Shown: positions 49,394 to 59,229, counted from the stretch's first letter. The stretch: 64,000 nt of DNA from Cryobacterium algoricola (GCF_004402485.1 NZ_SOFG01000017.1:58939-122938), one strand, 5' to 3'. Program-made: numbers and translations. Notes: a model not told the origin generated them from the letters alone.

Positions 49394-50251
49394 CTAGGAC
49401 TCAAGCCTCCCTGCCTTCCACGTCTTGAGCACACCATCAACGGCTCCTTCGAAAACAGCCGCGCCGCCTCTTAGATCGAAAACCCGAATCCGCGCAAGAA
49501 TCAAGATAACAAGCCTAAACGGAAGCCCGAGAATCCAACCGCCCTTCCTCAAGAAAGCAAACTGAACCAAACTTTCCACATAGTAGCGGCGTACTGTCTC
49601 AGCGATTCCCCTTCCCGATGCGGAAAGCTCGTGGACAACTGATGCACTTTCGCAAACGCAAATTCCCCAACCGAGGTCTCTGGCTCGAAGACAATATTCA
49701 ACGTCTTCCCAATACATGAAGAATCGCTCATCGAGGAGTCCAACACTCCTGATAGCGTCTGTTCTCATCAGGACTGCCGCCCATGTCAGATAATCCGGCT
49801 GTCCCGTTAGGCCAATCTGCCGAACTGACGCCCTTATGGGAGAAACTTGAGCGCCTAGCGTCTGGACAGATCCGTCCGGGTTAAGTATTTTGGGGCCACA
49901 AATCCCTAGGGAATCATCAAGTTTCATGCGGTGGACTAATGCCTTTATCGCTCCAGGCTCAACGACCGCGTCATTGTTGACCACAAAGACAAACTCTGCC
50001 TCGGAATCTAATACAGCCAGGAGCGCTGGATTGATTCCTGCTGCGAATCCAAGGTTCTTCTCGGATTCGATAATTGAAATTCGACCATCGTCCAGAAGTG
50101 GGCCCAGAGATGCGCGTAAACTGCCGTCGCTTTCATTGTCGGAAACAATAACGTGGTGTATTTCGGGCTCAGAGAGAAGACTCAGGACGCATGCCGTCGT
50201 GCGCTTCGTGTCACGCCAGTTGAGCGTGATCGCGCTCACAGTGCCCATCAA
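49394..50251 (-). CDS. Family 2 glycosyltransferase, rhamnosyltransferase-like
   Basis: 285 residues. TVSAITLNWRDTKRTTACVLSLL, HHVIVSDNESDGS, EKNLGFAAGINPAL, FVFVVNNDAVVEPGAI (DxD as NNDA) and DERFFMYWEDVEYCLRARDLGW are the motifs of WbbL-type rhamnosyltransferases (the MYWEDVE-L-RA motif is diagnostic of the subfamily). The donor could be dTDP-rhamnose or a GDP-deoxysugar from this locus. The stop lies 382 bases from the next gene. Confidence 0.87.
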   Translation of the reverse strand: MMGTVSAITLNWRDTKRTTACVLSLLSEPEIHHVIVSDNESDGSLRASLGPLLDDGRISIIESEKNLGFAAGINPALLAVLDSEAEFVFVVNNDAVVEPGAIKALVHRMKLDDSLGICGPKILNPDGSVQTLGAQVSPIRASVRQIGLTGQPDYLTWAAVLMRTDAIRSVGLLDERFFMYWEDVEYCLRARDLGWGICVCESASVVHELSASGRGIAETVRRYYVESLVQFAFLRKGGWILGLPFRLVILILARIRVFDLRGGAAVFEGAVDGVLKTWKAGRLES

Positions 50252-50297
50252 TACTCAGCCAGAGTTTGCATTCGGAAAGTCCCCGATTCGAAAATAC

Positions 50298-51353
50298 TCA
50301 TCTGTTCCGCGCAATCCCCAAGATGATCTCTGTTGTTGCGTCCCAGCTAAAGCGAGCCGAATTTCTTACGCCTGCTTCAATCAATTTTTCCCTCAGACCA
50401 ACGGATTCACGTAGTTCTGCCACCCTAGCCACTGCCTCTGACGGTGAATTAGAATTGAAATAGAGCACGGATGAACCGCCGACCTCGTGCATTATCGGCT
50501 CGTCTGAGCAAACGACCGGGCAACGACGCGTCTGCGCCTCCACGATAGGGAGCCCAAAGCCCTCGTATAACGACGGGAACACGAGCGCGACGGCGTGTTC
50601 GTAAAGCCAAGCAATTTCCTCGTCCGAGAGACGACCTGCAAAGATCAGGGAATCACTTGCAGCTGGATGCACGCGTTGCTTTCCGAAAACTTTGGCCTTG
50701 CCAGAAGCACCAACGATGACCGTGTTAACGCCTGCCTCGGCAAGCGCAGCTGACACGGGTACTAGATTTTTGCGAAGAGCCATCGTGCCCACGCAGACTA
50801 CGAAAACCTCGGGGATATCGAGATCCGGCTTTCTGGGCGCTAGGTCTCGATAGTGGTCACTCCCGCATAGTGCAACAGTAAAGTGCTTTCGTCGGGTCCT
50901 GGTAACGTCTGAAATTTCAATTGCACTGAATTCCGAAATGGTCACCACCGACTTTGCCGTGCGAGCTAGCACTAGATACATGAATCGATACCACATTGAA
51001 AACGCCTTGCCGAAGGTATCGGGAAATCGAAAGACGCTTGCATCAAATAATGTTACGGTTTGGTTTCGCTTCGCCAGTGGCGCCGGACCACCAACGCTGA
51101 TGAGGTGGTGGTTTCGAGCGAGCCAGGGTAGTGCAATCTGCTCGAACGCGTTTCCATCAAGTCGCGAGCGGACTACGCGACAATCACCAATCCAAGCCGG
51201 GATTGGGGCTGACTTCGGAATGAAGAGTGTAGCCGCGGAGCCGAGAGAACGTATAACGCGCTTCGACACTTCGGTCCCGTATCGTTCCGTGCCGGTCATT
51301 GGGTGCCCGATCCACTTACCGTTTATTCCAATCATCGGTTTGCGTCTACCCAT
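50298..51353 (-). CDS. GT4-type glycosyltransferase
   Basis: 351 residues, GT-B fold. N-terminal IGINGKWIGHPMTGTERYGTEV; C-terminal VFVVCVGTMALRKNLVPV, LIFAGRLSDEEIAWLYEHAVALVFPSLYEGFGLPIVEAQ with the retaining E-x7-E (EGFGLPIVE), CPVVCSDEPIMHEVGG. It resembles mannosyl- and rhamnosyltransferases of capsule loci. Its start overlaps the upstream gene by 22 bases. Confidence 0.87.
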   Translation of the reverse strand: MGRRKPMIGINGKWIGHPMTGTERYGTEVSKRVIRSLGSAATLFIPKSAPIPAWIGDCRVVRSRLDGNAFEQIALPWLARNHHLISVGGPAPLAKRNQTVTLFDASVFRFPDTFGKAFSMWYRFMYLVLARTAKSVVTISEFSAIEISDVTRTRRKHFTVALCGSDHYRDLAPRKPDLDIPEVFVVCVGTMALRKNLVPVSAALAEAGVNTVIVGASGKAKVFGKQRVHPAASDSLIFAGRLSDEEIAWLYEHAVALVFPSLYEGFGLPIVEAQTRRCPVVCSDEPIMHEVGGSSVLYFNSNSPSEAVARVAELRESVGLREKLIEAGVRNSARFSWDATTEIILGIARNR

Positions 51354-52429
51354 CGGGTCATCTTTCTCTCAAATACGAGTTGGTCAAATTCCCACGCTCT
51401 GTCCACGCAGTCGGATGTCTTTAGAGAATCCACATTGTCAACTGCATTGCGCATCGACACAGGCTCAAACTCGTCCAGCAAAATTCCTGTCTTTCCATGT
51501 ACGACCGTTTCTGAAGCCCCACCAATCGCCCGAGCAATAACTGGTGTGCCGGCAGCCATTGCTTCGACGGGCATTAATCCAAAGTCCTCGACTGGAGGGA
51601 AGACATAAGCCAGCGCTCTGACATATAGCTCTCGAAGCAACTGCGCACTCGGCCTGACGACGAATTGCACAGAAGCACCAGTGCGCTCCGCCAAGGCCTT
51701 GAGAATTGGGGCGTGGGGGCCATCGCCTGCCAGTACGACTGGAACACCCGCGGCCTTCCCAAGAAGAATGACATCTTCCAATCTCTTGTAGGGGATAAAT
51801 CGGGATGCACCAAGCACATACACATCTGGTAGCGACTGGAGTATTCCTTCTTCAGCTGGCGTCCAGTCCTGTGCCTTGTTGGTGTAGAAAGCCACGTCCA
51901 CAGGCGGATAAATGACTTGCGAGTCACGGTCCCATGCGGATTGGATCCTGGATCGGACAAACTCGCTTATGGAAGCAATAGACCGAGGTTCATTTGCTCT
52001 AGCCCGGTCAATTTTTCGAAGCGGAACTGATGCCACTCTGGCGCCAAATGAGGCGCCTCTCGTGTCGAGCTCGGGATTCCAAATGTACCGAGCAGGGGTG
52101 TACGCGTACACAATTTTAGGCGCCGACCGTGCAGCCCCTGAGAAGCGCACGTGGTGAGAGAATAGGTGCGAGCTGCACAGGATGAGGCCAGCATTGGAGC
52201 GACCAGAATATCTCCACGTCAGCGGCATTAGCGGAAGGGCCATAGCTTTGTTCCGCCGGAGCGGGGTCCTGGCTAGTATCGATTCGGACACTCGGCCTTG
52301 TTCAAATCGATATGGTGCATCGTTCCAAAGGCACTTAATCTGCGCGAGCGGATACAACGAGGCAATCGAATCCAAGACTTTTTCAGCCCCACCGTGAGCC
52401 TCAATCCACTCATGGACAATAATCTCAGG
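51332..52429 (-). CDS. GT4-type glycosyltransferase
   Basis: About 365 residues. PEIIVHEWIEAHGGAEKVLDSIASLYP opens the N-terminal fold; YVLGASRFIPYKRLEDVILLGKAAGVPVVLAGDG, LYVRALAYVFPPVEDFGLMPVEAMAAGTPVIARAIGG (EDFGLMPVE) complete a GT4 enzyme. The HEWIEAHGGAE start is typical of GumH/AceA-like mannosyltransferases. First gene of a minus-strand transcript; the 275 bases upstream are shared with the divergent polymerase gene. Confidence 0.87.
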   Translation of the reverse strand, partial: PEIIVHEWIEAHGGAEKVLDSIASLYPLAQIKCLWNDAPYRFEQGRVSESILARTPLRRNKAMALPLMPLTWRYSGRSNAGLILCSSHLFSHHVRFSGAARSAPKIVYAYTPARYIWNPELDTRGASFGARVASVPLRKIDRARANEPRSIASISEFVRSRIQSAWDRDSQVIYPPVDVAFYTNKAQDWTPAEEGILQSLPDVYVLGASRFIPYKRLEDVILLGKAAGVPVVLAGDGPHAPILKALAERTGASVQFVVRPSAQLLRELYVRALAYVFPPVEDFGLMPVEAMAAGTPVIARAIGGASETVVHGKTGILLDEFEPVSMRNAVDNVDSLKTSDCVDRAWEFDQLVFERKMTRWVDANR

Positions 52430-52704
52430 CATGGCGATTGCCCCCTCCAATTAGAAAAGCACTCAGCATCGAGGCCCGATGCAGGTCAGACTGCTTTGTC
52501 CAGGCCGAGTCTAACTTCTTGTCGTTGCATCAGCGGCTCGGAACCTACCGCAGGTTGCCTCCAACGAGCCGCAAAAATACCATGTTGCGTCCAAGGCAAG
52601 ACCCTACTTTCGTGCGGCCACTACGGGTCAAAATGTTGGTGAGTCTGTTCACAACGAGTTGGAGATAGGGCCTGGCGTACTTATCTGATTGCTAAGATAT
52701 CGCT

Positions 52705-54060
52705 GTGACAATATTGGGGGTTGCCTTTCTCATAGCCGCTGCAGCAACCCTGTTGTTACGACGTTCGGCGTATCCTTGGCTACTTGCGATAGCCGCGGCG
52801 TTTCCCTCATCGGCCGCAATCCTCTTAAACGACAATGCGATCAGCCCGTTCTATCTTTTGGCGATTCCTACACTATTTTGGTTTCTTTTTTTTGGCAGCC
52901 GAGTAGTTGGGCCGGGTGTGGGAGCAATCAAACTGTTCGTAGTTTGGGCAGTCTTCGTGACTGCCCTCAGCCCGATCATATTCGCCGGCATCCGGGTACT
53001 TAGCCCGCGGAACGGTATTGATACTGGGGTGCTTGACCCCGCCATCTTGGCTCCGGGAATTTCCAATGCGGCTCAAGCGTCATACTTGCTCATAGCAGTG
53101 GGGTTCGTGTTTTTCCTGGTAAAGAATCCGGCGACCATTCATTTGCCTGCCGTGACTTTCGGCGTTGGAACAGTACTCTCTTCAGCCAATCTCCTGGTCG
53201 TGCGGACAGGTGGGCGTTGGCCGTCTGAAGTGTTCGACACAGGAACGTCTATTTACACGAATGGTGACGTCGGCGGGATCTCAAGGCTGCGCGGAGTGTT
53301 CGCTGAACCGTCCCTACTGGCAGAATTCTCAATCGCGGCAGCCGTATATTTCTTTTTCATGTTCTTCTCAGCTCGAGGCAAAAGAAGGGTTGCTTACCTG
53401 ATTCTTGCGGCACTCGCTGGAGTGAATCTGTCCGCCTCGATGACTGGAACGGGAACAGTCGCTGCCGTCATCGTAAGCGTTGCAGTTCTCGTCTACGGTG
53501 TCTCAAGATTCCTGACTCGTGGTCAAGGAGCGATGTTTGCCACGTTGGTAATTCTGGTTGGGGCCGTAGCCGTCCTGCTTTGGGGAGGTGCGGCGGCTAA
53601 CTCGATTATCGGCATAGTAGGTGAGAAGATCGGAAGCCATTCGCAGATAACCAGGTCAAGCGCCGACCTTTTCTCAATCAGAGTGTCGAGCGATACCTAC
53701 TGGATTGGTGCCGGGCTTGGGAGCAACAGGCCGTCGTCCTTTGCCATGATGCTTTTGTCCTGCGTGGGAGTTGTCGGACTGGCATCCTTCTTGTGGCTGG
53801 CTGCGCGCATCATCTGGCACGCTGGACGATTCGGAAGTGGACGCGCCATCGCGTGGGCACTCTTTTCTGTCCTCGTGGCGAAAGTAATTGCAACACCCGA
53901 TCTTTCCTCACCAATCCTTTGGACCCTGATCGCCGCATGCGCGAGCGCGTGCTGGTCGATTGCCCCAAAAGCCCACCAAAAGAATCCGGTTATTCCAGTG
54001 CAGAGTTCGCAAATGGGCGATACCGGCCTGGACGACAAGGCGGTGCGTGCTTCGGCTTAA
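52705..54060 (+). CDS. Wzy-like polysaccharide polymerase
   Basis: 451 residues and about 11 hydrophobic helices. There is a large loop (RTGGRWPSEVFDTGTSIYTNGDVGGISRLRGVFAEPSLLAEF) of the kind that holds catalytic Arg residues in Wzy polymerases; RLRGVFAEPSLLAEF is a frequent sequence in them. SADLFSIRVSSDTYWIGAGLGSNRPSS is the second conserved loop. It would join repeat units outside the membrane. GTG start; the only plus-strand gene of the locus. Confidence 0.75.
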   Translation: MTILGVAFLIAAAATLLLRRSAYPWLLAIAAAFPSSAAILLNDNAISPFYLLAIPTLFWFLFFGSRVVGPGVGAIKLFVVWAVFVTALSPIIFAGIRVLSPRNGIDTGVLDPAILAPGISNAAQASYLLIAVGFVFFLVKNPATIHLPAVTFGVGTVLSSANLLVVRTGGRWPSEVFDTGTSIYTNGDVGGISRLRGVFAEPSLLAEFSIAAAVYFFFMFFSARGKRRVAYLILAALAGVNLSASMTGTGTVAAVIVSVAVLVYGVSRFLTRGQGAMFATLVILVGAVAVLLWGGAAANSIIGIVGEKIGSHSQITRSSADLFSIRVSSDTYWIGAGLGSNRPSSFAMMLLSCVGVVGLASFLWLAARIIWHAGRFGSGRAIAWALFSVLVAKVIATPDLSSPILWTLIAACASACWSIAPKAHQKNPVIPVQSSQMGDTGLDDKAVRASA

Positions 54061-54353
54061 TGCCAAAGACGCTTTTGGGGCCTGCCACTATTATCAGTGT
54101 CAACAACTGGCGGCTGTTGATCCCCTGGTGTCAAGCCCCGGGTTTATGGAGGCTCGAGTGAGCCCCGTAATCCACAGCTAGTGGACCCCCACCCGGCCTA
54201 GCCGGAACGCAGCACGGTCATCCGCGACCGGGCGCCGCGCCGACCGCTCCGACTCCGCATGTCCCAGAGCGCTCAGCTTCGCGTGGGCTCAGTCCGCACG
54301 GATCTTGCCCTGCGACGCGTCTGTCGACGCTCGTTGAATAGTAGGCATTTGGT
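54061..54353. other. Region between wzy and IS30
   Basis: About 290 bases without a supported gene. A short GTGGACCCCCACC segment (54181-54193) and AGTAGGC next to the IS30 end could be remains of the IS21-type element whose transposase fragment lies on the other side of IS30. This is suggestive only. Confidence 0.35.
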
Positions 54354-55603
54354 GCTGACAGTTTCAAGCGGTCAACGCAACGCAGGCGGCGCTGAAGACC
54401 TCATGAGGATTCTGCCATCTCAGTGTTCTCCGCGGGCGGTTGTTGAGTTCTGCCACGATTTCCTCAAGTCTCTCTGTGTTGGTCAGGTTGAGATCGGTGC
54501 TCTTGGGCAGGTACTGGCGGAGCAGGCCGTTGGTGTTTTCGTTCGTGCCACGTTGCCAGGGTGAGTACGCGTCGCAGAAGAACACGGGAATCCCGGTCGC
54601 TATCGTGAAATCAGCGTGACGAGCCATCTCGTTGCCGCGATCCCAGGTCAGCGTTCGGCGCATGACAGCGGGGAGCTTGTTGAAGGTTTCGATGAGTGCC
54701 GCGATCACGATTTCACTTCTGGCGCCGTGCGGCAACGGGACGGCGATCAGGACGCGACTGTGCCGTTCGACCAAAGTCACGATGTGGGACGTACCGTAAC
54801 GTCCCACGATCATGTCGCCTTCCCAATGGCCGGGTGTCTTGCGGTCGTTCGCCTCGGCCGGACGGTCCTTCAGGGGCACGAGGCCCGGTATCCGTGACTT
54901 CTTCCCACCGGAGGCAACACGCCGTTGCAGATGGCGCCGCAAACGCCGAGTCCGAAGCTGGGCGGTCAATTCCGCTTTGAAACCGGGCTGGGCCTGCACA
55001 AAGAGCGAGGTGTAGATCGTCTCGTGAGACACCCGCATCGCCGAGTCGTCCGGGAACTCCGCGATCAGGCGCTTCGAGATCTGTTGCGGAGACCAGCAGA
55101 CCTGGAGTTTGGATTCCACGTGCTCGCGCAAACGATCATCCAAAGCGAGCTTCCCGAGGCGAGGCCGCCGGCTCCGGGCCTCGGAGAGACGTTCAGCATG
55201 AGCGGCACGGTATCCATGCCTCCCACTGTTGCGAAGCACCTCCCGCGAAACAGTGGAAACCGGCCGACCTAGCTCGGCGGCGATCGACGTAAGAGACCGG
55301 TTAGCCGCGAGACCGCGCGAGATCGTCTCACGCTCATCGAGCGACAACCGCAACGCCGGCCGAGGCTTCGTCGCCCGCGGTCTGACACCACCAGACTGCT
55401 TGAGCCACAGACAGGCCGTCGACCTCGAAATTCCCCCCAATGCTGCGGACTTTCGAAGCGACGCACCCGACGCACATGCCGTAAAGAACGCCATCCGCTG
55501 TTCCGGTGGCTTTGGTTTCCGTCCCATTCTCGCTCCTTCCCAAGAAGCAGATTAGGAGGTCACCGGAACCACACCCTTGCATTGACCGCTTGAAACTGTC
55601 AGC
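54354..55603. mobile_element. IS30-family insertion sequence
   Basis: 1250 bp with 27-bp terminal inverted repeats (54354-54380 and 55577-55603, GCTGACAGTTTCAAGCGGTC, one mismatch) around one intact transposase gene. No target duplication is apparent; IS30 elements make only 2-3 bp. It landed in an older IS21-type remnant. Confidence 0.92.
54364..55527 (-). CDS. IS30-family transposase
   Basis: 387 residues. N-terminal helix-turn-helix regions (LRKSAALGGISRSTACLWLKQ and LTSIAAELGRPVSTVSREV) followed by the DDE core: HWEGDMIVG (first Asp), TWDRGNEMA (second Asp), YSPWQRGTNENTNGLLRQYLPK (Glu). The frame is intact, so the element is probably active. The stop lies inside the left terminal repeat. 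Confidence 0.95.
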   Translation of the reverse strand: MGRKPKPPEQRMAFFTACASGASLRKSAALGGISRSTACLWLKQSGGVRPRATKPRPALRLSLDERETISRGLAANRSLTSIAAELGRPVSTVSREVLRNSGRHGYRAAHAERLSEARSRRPRLGKLALDDRLREHVESKLQVCWSPQQISKRLIAEFPDDSAMRVSHETIYTSLFVQAQPGFKAELTAQLRTRRLRRHLQRRVASGGKKSRIPGLVPLKDRPAEANDRKTPGHWEGDMIVGRYGTSHIVTLVERHSRVLIAVPLPHGARSEIVIAALIETFNKLPAVMRRTLTWDRGNEMARHADFTIATGIPVFFCDAYSPWQRGTNENTNGLLRQYLPKSTDLNLTNTERLEEIVAELNNRPRRTLRWQNPHEVFSAACVALTA

Positions 55604-55788
55604 GAAACTGGCCTACTTTTCAAAGAGCGCTGACACGCGTCAACCCATTCCTCGGTCTTCAGCAAGAACGGATCCGTGACCCGACCCCGGTAAGCTGGTT
55701 CCGCGAGCGGCCGGCCCGCGTCGCGCGCGGCGACGCACCGGGCCTCGGTGTGATGCAGGGAGCCCGTGAGTTCGGCCGCGGCACGCAA
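55604..55788 (-). pseudogene. IS21-type IstA transposase fragment
   Basis: The frame reads RYRG-like RGRVTDPFLLKTEEWVD after an Ala/Arg-rich helix, close to the IstA segment TDPxLxKIEEWVD that follows the N-terminal helix-turn-helix. It is cut off on the left by IS30. Start and catalytic domain are missing. The call rests on this short motif. Confidence 0.45.
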
Positions 55789-56064
55789 CGACTAGGCCAG
55801 GGCGTAGGCAGCGGGTATTTCCATGATTTCACCATCAAACTTCATTCAGGGCGTCTTCCTGTGCGACTTTGATGCGACTGAAACCGTCATCAGATCCCAG
55901 GAAGGGACTCTCGCCACGCACCCGGGCGGGGATTCAGAAATAGAGGTGGGCAGATCTCATGGCCATCAGCGGGCAATCCCATGGCCGCATATGCGCAGTT
56001 TGGCATGGCCGTTGACAATCCTGCGGCTGCATCAACAGACGCTCTGTCGCTAGCGAAACAACCC
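55789..56064. other. Intergenic region upstream of IS remnants
   Basis: About 275 bases with no supported gene. It contains short decayed open stretches but no promoter or repeat I can name. Confidence 0.4.
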
Positions 56065-57552
56065 TCAGTACGCGCCCTCTCGAGCTATAACTGCCCTTGC
56101 AGTTCGCCAAAGTATCACTAGGTCGCCCGCGATGGACCAGTTTTCGACATAGTAGAGATCGAGCCTAACGGTCTCTTCCCAAGACAGGTTTGAGCGCCCG
56201 CTGGTTTGCCAGAGTCCCGTGATCCCGGGTTTTACAAGAAAGCGTCGGTGCACGTGCGATTCATACTGTTCGACTTCCGTTTCCAGCGGCGGTCGCGGGC
56301 CAACGAGCGACATACTTCCAATAAACACATTGAATAGCTGAGGTAATTCGTCGAGGCTAAAACGTCGAATAAATCGGCCAACTCGAGTTACTCGCGGATC
56401 TACCTTCATTTTGAAAAGCACTGAATTGCCTTCATTGTCCTGCCGCCCACGTACTTCCGCCAACTGGTCTTCTGCGTCATTGACCATAGATCTGAACTTG
56501 TACATCTCGAAATGCTCGCCGTTAATGCCGATTCGAACTTGACGGAAGATTACTGATCCCGAGCTGTCAAACTTTACAGACATTGCTATCAAAACGAGCA
56601 TCGGCGAAAGTGCAACAAGCAAGAGCCCAGAAGCCAGGACGTCAAATGCCCTCTTCGTGAAGAGTGTTCGCCCCTCATACCTTGGGGTTTCAACATGAAT
56701 CAGTGGAAGCCCCGAGACTGGTCGATTGTGAATCCGAGGCCCGCCTATGTCCGTAAGGCTGGGTACAACAACTAAATGGTGCTTCCCCGGTTCCAAGCTC
56801 CAGCTGAGCTCTCGCATTCGAATTGGTGAGAGCTCGGCACCGCCGGTCACCACGACTGTGTCGGCATGGACTTGATCGAGTGCAATCTGCACGCTTTCCA
56901 TGTCGCCAAGCACGGGTACAAGTGTGTCTGCAAGCGTTTCACCGATCCGACCGTGAGGCACGCATGCGCCGACAACGAGGTACCCTGCCCCCGGTAGACG
57001 AACTAGCTCGCGATTAATTCGTGATGCTGACTCTCTTGAGCCTACGAGCAGAACGCGAGAAGTAAACGACCCACGCAATCGCTGCACAACCAGCCATTGT
57101 CGCCACATCCACCGCGAAAAAATCAGCACGACGATTCCCATCGGAAATGCAATAAGGATGTACCCCCGCGCCACGTCGATATGGAAGAGATACGCGACGA
57201 TCGCTAAGAGCCCGAATAGTCGGAGGGACGAGTTGGCAATGAGTTTGTATTCGTCAGGGCCCGTGCCGAGCACGCGGTAGCCGCGGCTGCCGTACACGCC
57301 GAGTATCGTCATCCAACCAGCGATGAGAATCACGGATACCGCCGTGTAGTCGAGGCTGAGGCCGAGCGGGCTGCCACGAAACTCGAGATCTGCCGTGTCG
57401 AGCCCGAACCAGAGGATCTGCACGCCGAAAACAACCCAGATTAGGACGAGCAGGTCGGTAATGACGAGCCGACCGGCGTAGATGTCGCGCCAGTCACGGG
57501 TAGTGGTCTTTTTGTCCACGGGCGGTGCCGTCGATGCTTCTCTCTCGTTCAT
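56065..57552 (-). CDS. Polyprenyl-phosphate glycosyl-1-phosphate transferase
   Basis: 495 residues. Four or five N-terminal transmembrane helices and a Rossmann-like middle (SRVLLVGSRESASRINREL) precede the C-terminal bacterial sugar transferase domain: KRAFDVLASGLLLVALSPML, VIFRQVRIGINGEHFEMYKFRSMVND, RVTRVGRFIRRFSLDELPQLFNVFIGSMSLVGPRPPLE, KPGITGLWQTSGRSNLSWEE. It loads the first sugar phosphate (probably glucose or galactose) on undecaprenyl phosphate and starts repeat-unit synthesis. Probably a substrate partner for control by the kinase-phosphatase pair encoded upstream. Confidence 0.93.
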   Translation of the reverse strand: MNEREASTAPPVDKKTTTRDWRDIYAGRLVITDLLVLIWVVFGVQILWFGLDTADLEFRGSPLGLSLDYTAVSVILIAGWMTILGVYGSRGYRVLGTGPDEYKLIANSSLRLFGLLAIVAYLFHIDVARGYILIAFPMGIVVLIFSRWMWRQWLVVQRLRGSFTSRVLLVGSRESASRINRELVRLPGAGYLVVGACVPHGRIGETLADTLVPVLGDMESVQIALDQVHADTVVVTGGAELSPIRMRELSWSLEPGKHHLVVVPSLTDIGGPRIHNRPVSGLPLIHVETPRYEGRTLFTKRAFDVLASGLLLVALSPMLVLIAMSVKFDSSGSVIFRQVRIGINGEHFEMYKFRSMVNDAEDQLAEVRGRQDNEGNSVLFKMKVDPRVTRVGRFIRRFSLDELPQLFNVFIGSMSLVGPRPPLETEVEQYESHVHRRFLVKPGITGLWQTSGRSNLSWEETVRLDLYYVENWSIAGDLVILWRTARAVIAREGAY

Positions 57553-57625
57553 TTTCCCCCTGCGGCGAATCGGGCACCGCATGTTTTACGACAACGAGGA
57601 GTGTGGGCCCTCGTCGATGAAGCGA

Positions 57626-58642
57626 CTATTTCCAGGTGGCCCCGTCGTCAGACGAGCGGCCCAGTGCGTCGCCGACCCAGAGCCACAGAGTACCTGAGGC
57701 TCCTGACATCGCGACGTTGCCCGGCAGGGACTGGGCCGGGGTCGGTGTCGGGTAGCAACCTGACACGGCGGATTCAAGGGAAGATTTGAGGGTGAGCACC
57801 TGCACGCCGGCGCAGTCAGCGCGCCCGACCGCGGCGGCAAGATAGCCCGTGTCAGTGTCGGTGAGGGTGAGGACGCCAGAGAGAGTTACGGGGGCGGACC
57901 AGGTGGTGGCGGCATCCGTGGTGGCGAAGACACGACCGTCGGCGCAGAGGGCGGCGGCGTTCTTGCTGTCGCGCACGGCGAGCGTGACGACGGCGTCACA
58001 GGGGGCCTTCTCGGCGCCGGCGGGGCTTTGCACGGTGGCCCGGTCGGCGGGGTTGACGTACCAGGTGCCGGCGAGCTTGTCCGGGTATGAAGAGTAGTTG
58101 TCACCGGTAACGAAGGTCTTCACGAACTGGGGGGCGCAGTCCTGCTTGGCCAGGCCCACGAATTCCACGGTGCTCTCGCTCGTTGCTGTCAGGCGCTGCA
58201 GCGCGGTGACCTTGGTGGGGCCGGAGGCGTCCGTCTTCTTCCATGTGACGCCAGCGTCCGTGGTGAGCTCGGGCGTCGCCGCGGCAGTTGGGCAGGATCC
58301 GGTCTGGGCCCGCCAGGCCGTCTTGGCGTCGACGGCACCGAGGAGCCGGGTCGGCGGCACCGGGAGGAGAGTGGCGGCGGCCGGAGTGGCGGTTGAGGCA
58401 GGGGTCGCTGTAGCGGTCTTTGTAGGCGTGACCTTGGATGCCGGCGTCGGTGTCGGTTCCACGCTGGTTACCCCGAAGGTGTGAATGGGGGCCGCCGTTT
58501 CGGCGGTCGCGGCGGCACGATTGGAGTTCAGGGCCAACACGATCAGCAGAATGTCGACGGCGATGAACGCGGCGATACCGATGTACACCCCGGTGCGACG
58601 GCGGGAGGTGTCGCGGGGAACGTGGCGGGACGGGCGGGCCAT
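57626..58642 (-). CDS. Membrane-anchored protein with BNR-like repeats
   Basis: 338 residues: basic N terminus, one helix (TGVYIGIAAFIAVDILLIVLAL), a Pro/Thr/Ala-rich linker (about 60-95), then a beta-propeller-like region. BNR or Asp-box repeats recur: LTTDAGVTWKK, ATTDAATTWSA, SSDDGATWK at the C terminus; four Cys. Its stop lies just 73 bases before the glycosyltransferase start, and it follows the tyrosine phosphatase by 3 bases, so it belongs to the kinase operon. The function is unknown; an external sugar-binding sensor is a fair guess. Confidence 0.75.
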   Translation of the reverse strand: MARPSRHVPRDTSRRRTGVYIGIAAFIAVDILLIVLALNSNRAAATAETAAPIHTFGVTSVEPTPTPASKVTPTKTATATPASTATPAAATLLPVPPTRLLGAVDAKTAWRAQTGSCPTAAATPELTTDAGVTWKKTDASGPTKVTALQRLTATSESTVEFVGLAKQDCAPQFVKTFVTGDNYSSYPDKLAGTWYVNPADRATVQSPAGAEKAPCDAVVTLAVRDSKNAAALCADGRVFATTDAATTWSAPVTLSGVLTLTDTDTGYLAAAVGRADCAGVQVLTLKSSLESAVSGCYPTPTPAQSLPGNVAMSGASGTLWLWVGDALGRSSDDGATWK

Positions 58643-58645
58643 GGG

Positions 58646-59227
58646 CTAGAGCCTGACTGTCGTGGCGGCCAGGGCGGTGGTGATCGTCGTGACGGCGTCG
58701 TCGATCGAGTGGGCCACCCGATCGTAGATTTCTTCGGATTGGCGATAGGGGTCTTCGATGTCGTCGTCAGCGAGGTCGTGTGGAGGCGGGGTCAGACCCT
58801 TGGTGGCGGAAACCTCGGACAGGTAGGCGGTGATCGCTTCCTGATCGGCGCTCGGCGTGGGCGGGATTGCGTCGACCAGACGAGCGAACTGGTTCAGCGT
58901 GTAGGCGTAGCGGGCGGCCCGCGGGTGCAGGGCGACGGCCTCGCTGCGGTGCTCGCGGGTGGCAGTGAGGACAAGGTCTGCCGCCGCGACCAGCTCGGGC
59001 GTGAGCTGGGTCGCCGCGTGAATGAGCGGGGCAGCCCCGTAGAGAATGGCCAGGGCCGCGGCTTCGGGTGTCATCGGGTGACCGACCACGGCCCGCGTAC
59101 CCGCGCTGGTGACCGTCGCCGGCACGCCCGCGGCAGCGAGCCGGGTCTGCAGCAGCTGCTCGGCCAGTGGAGAGCGGCAGATGTTGCCGGTGCAGACCAT
59201 GAGCACGCTGAGAGGGTTCGCCGACAC
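58646..59227 (-). CDS. Low-molecular-weight protein-tyrosine phosphatase (Wzb type)
   Basis: 193 residues. VLMVCTGNICRSPLAEQLL carries the Cys-x5-Arg-Ser active site near residue 12; TSAGTRAVVGHPMTPEA and the late acid region HDLADDDIEDPYRQ (DP with general-acid Asp) complete the fold. It dephosphorylates the tyrosine kinase encoded two bases upstream. Slightly longer than the usual 150 residues. Confidence 0.9.
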   Translation of the reverse strand: MSANPLSVLMVCTGNICRSPLAEQLLQTRLAAAGVPATVTSAGTRAVVGHPMTPEAAALAILYGAAPLIHAATQLTPELVAAADLVLTATREHRSEAVALHPRAARYAYTLNQFARLVDAIPPTPSADQEAITAYLSEVSATKGLTPPPHDLADDDIEDPYRQSEEIYDRVAHSIDDAVTTITTALAATTVRL

Positions 59228-59229
59228 CG

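Noticed and set aside
54346..55610. Target site duplication of IS30
   Set aside because: Bases next to the two ends (GGT and GAA) do not match, so no duplication is claimed.
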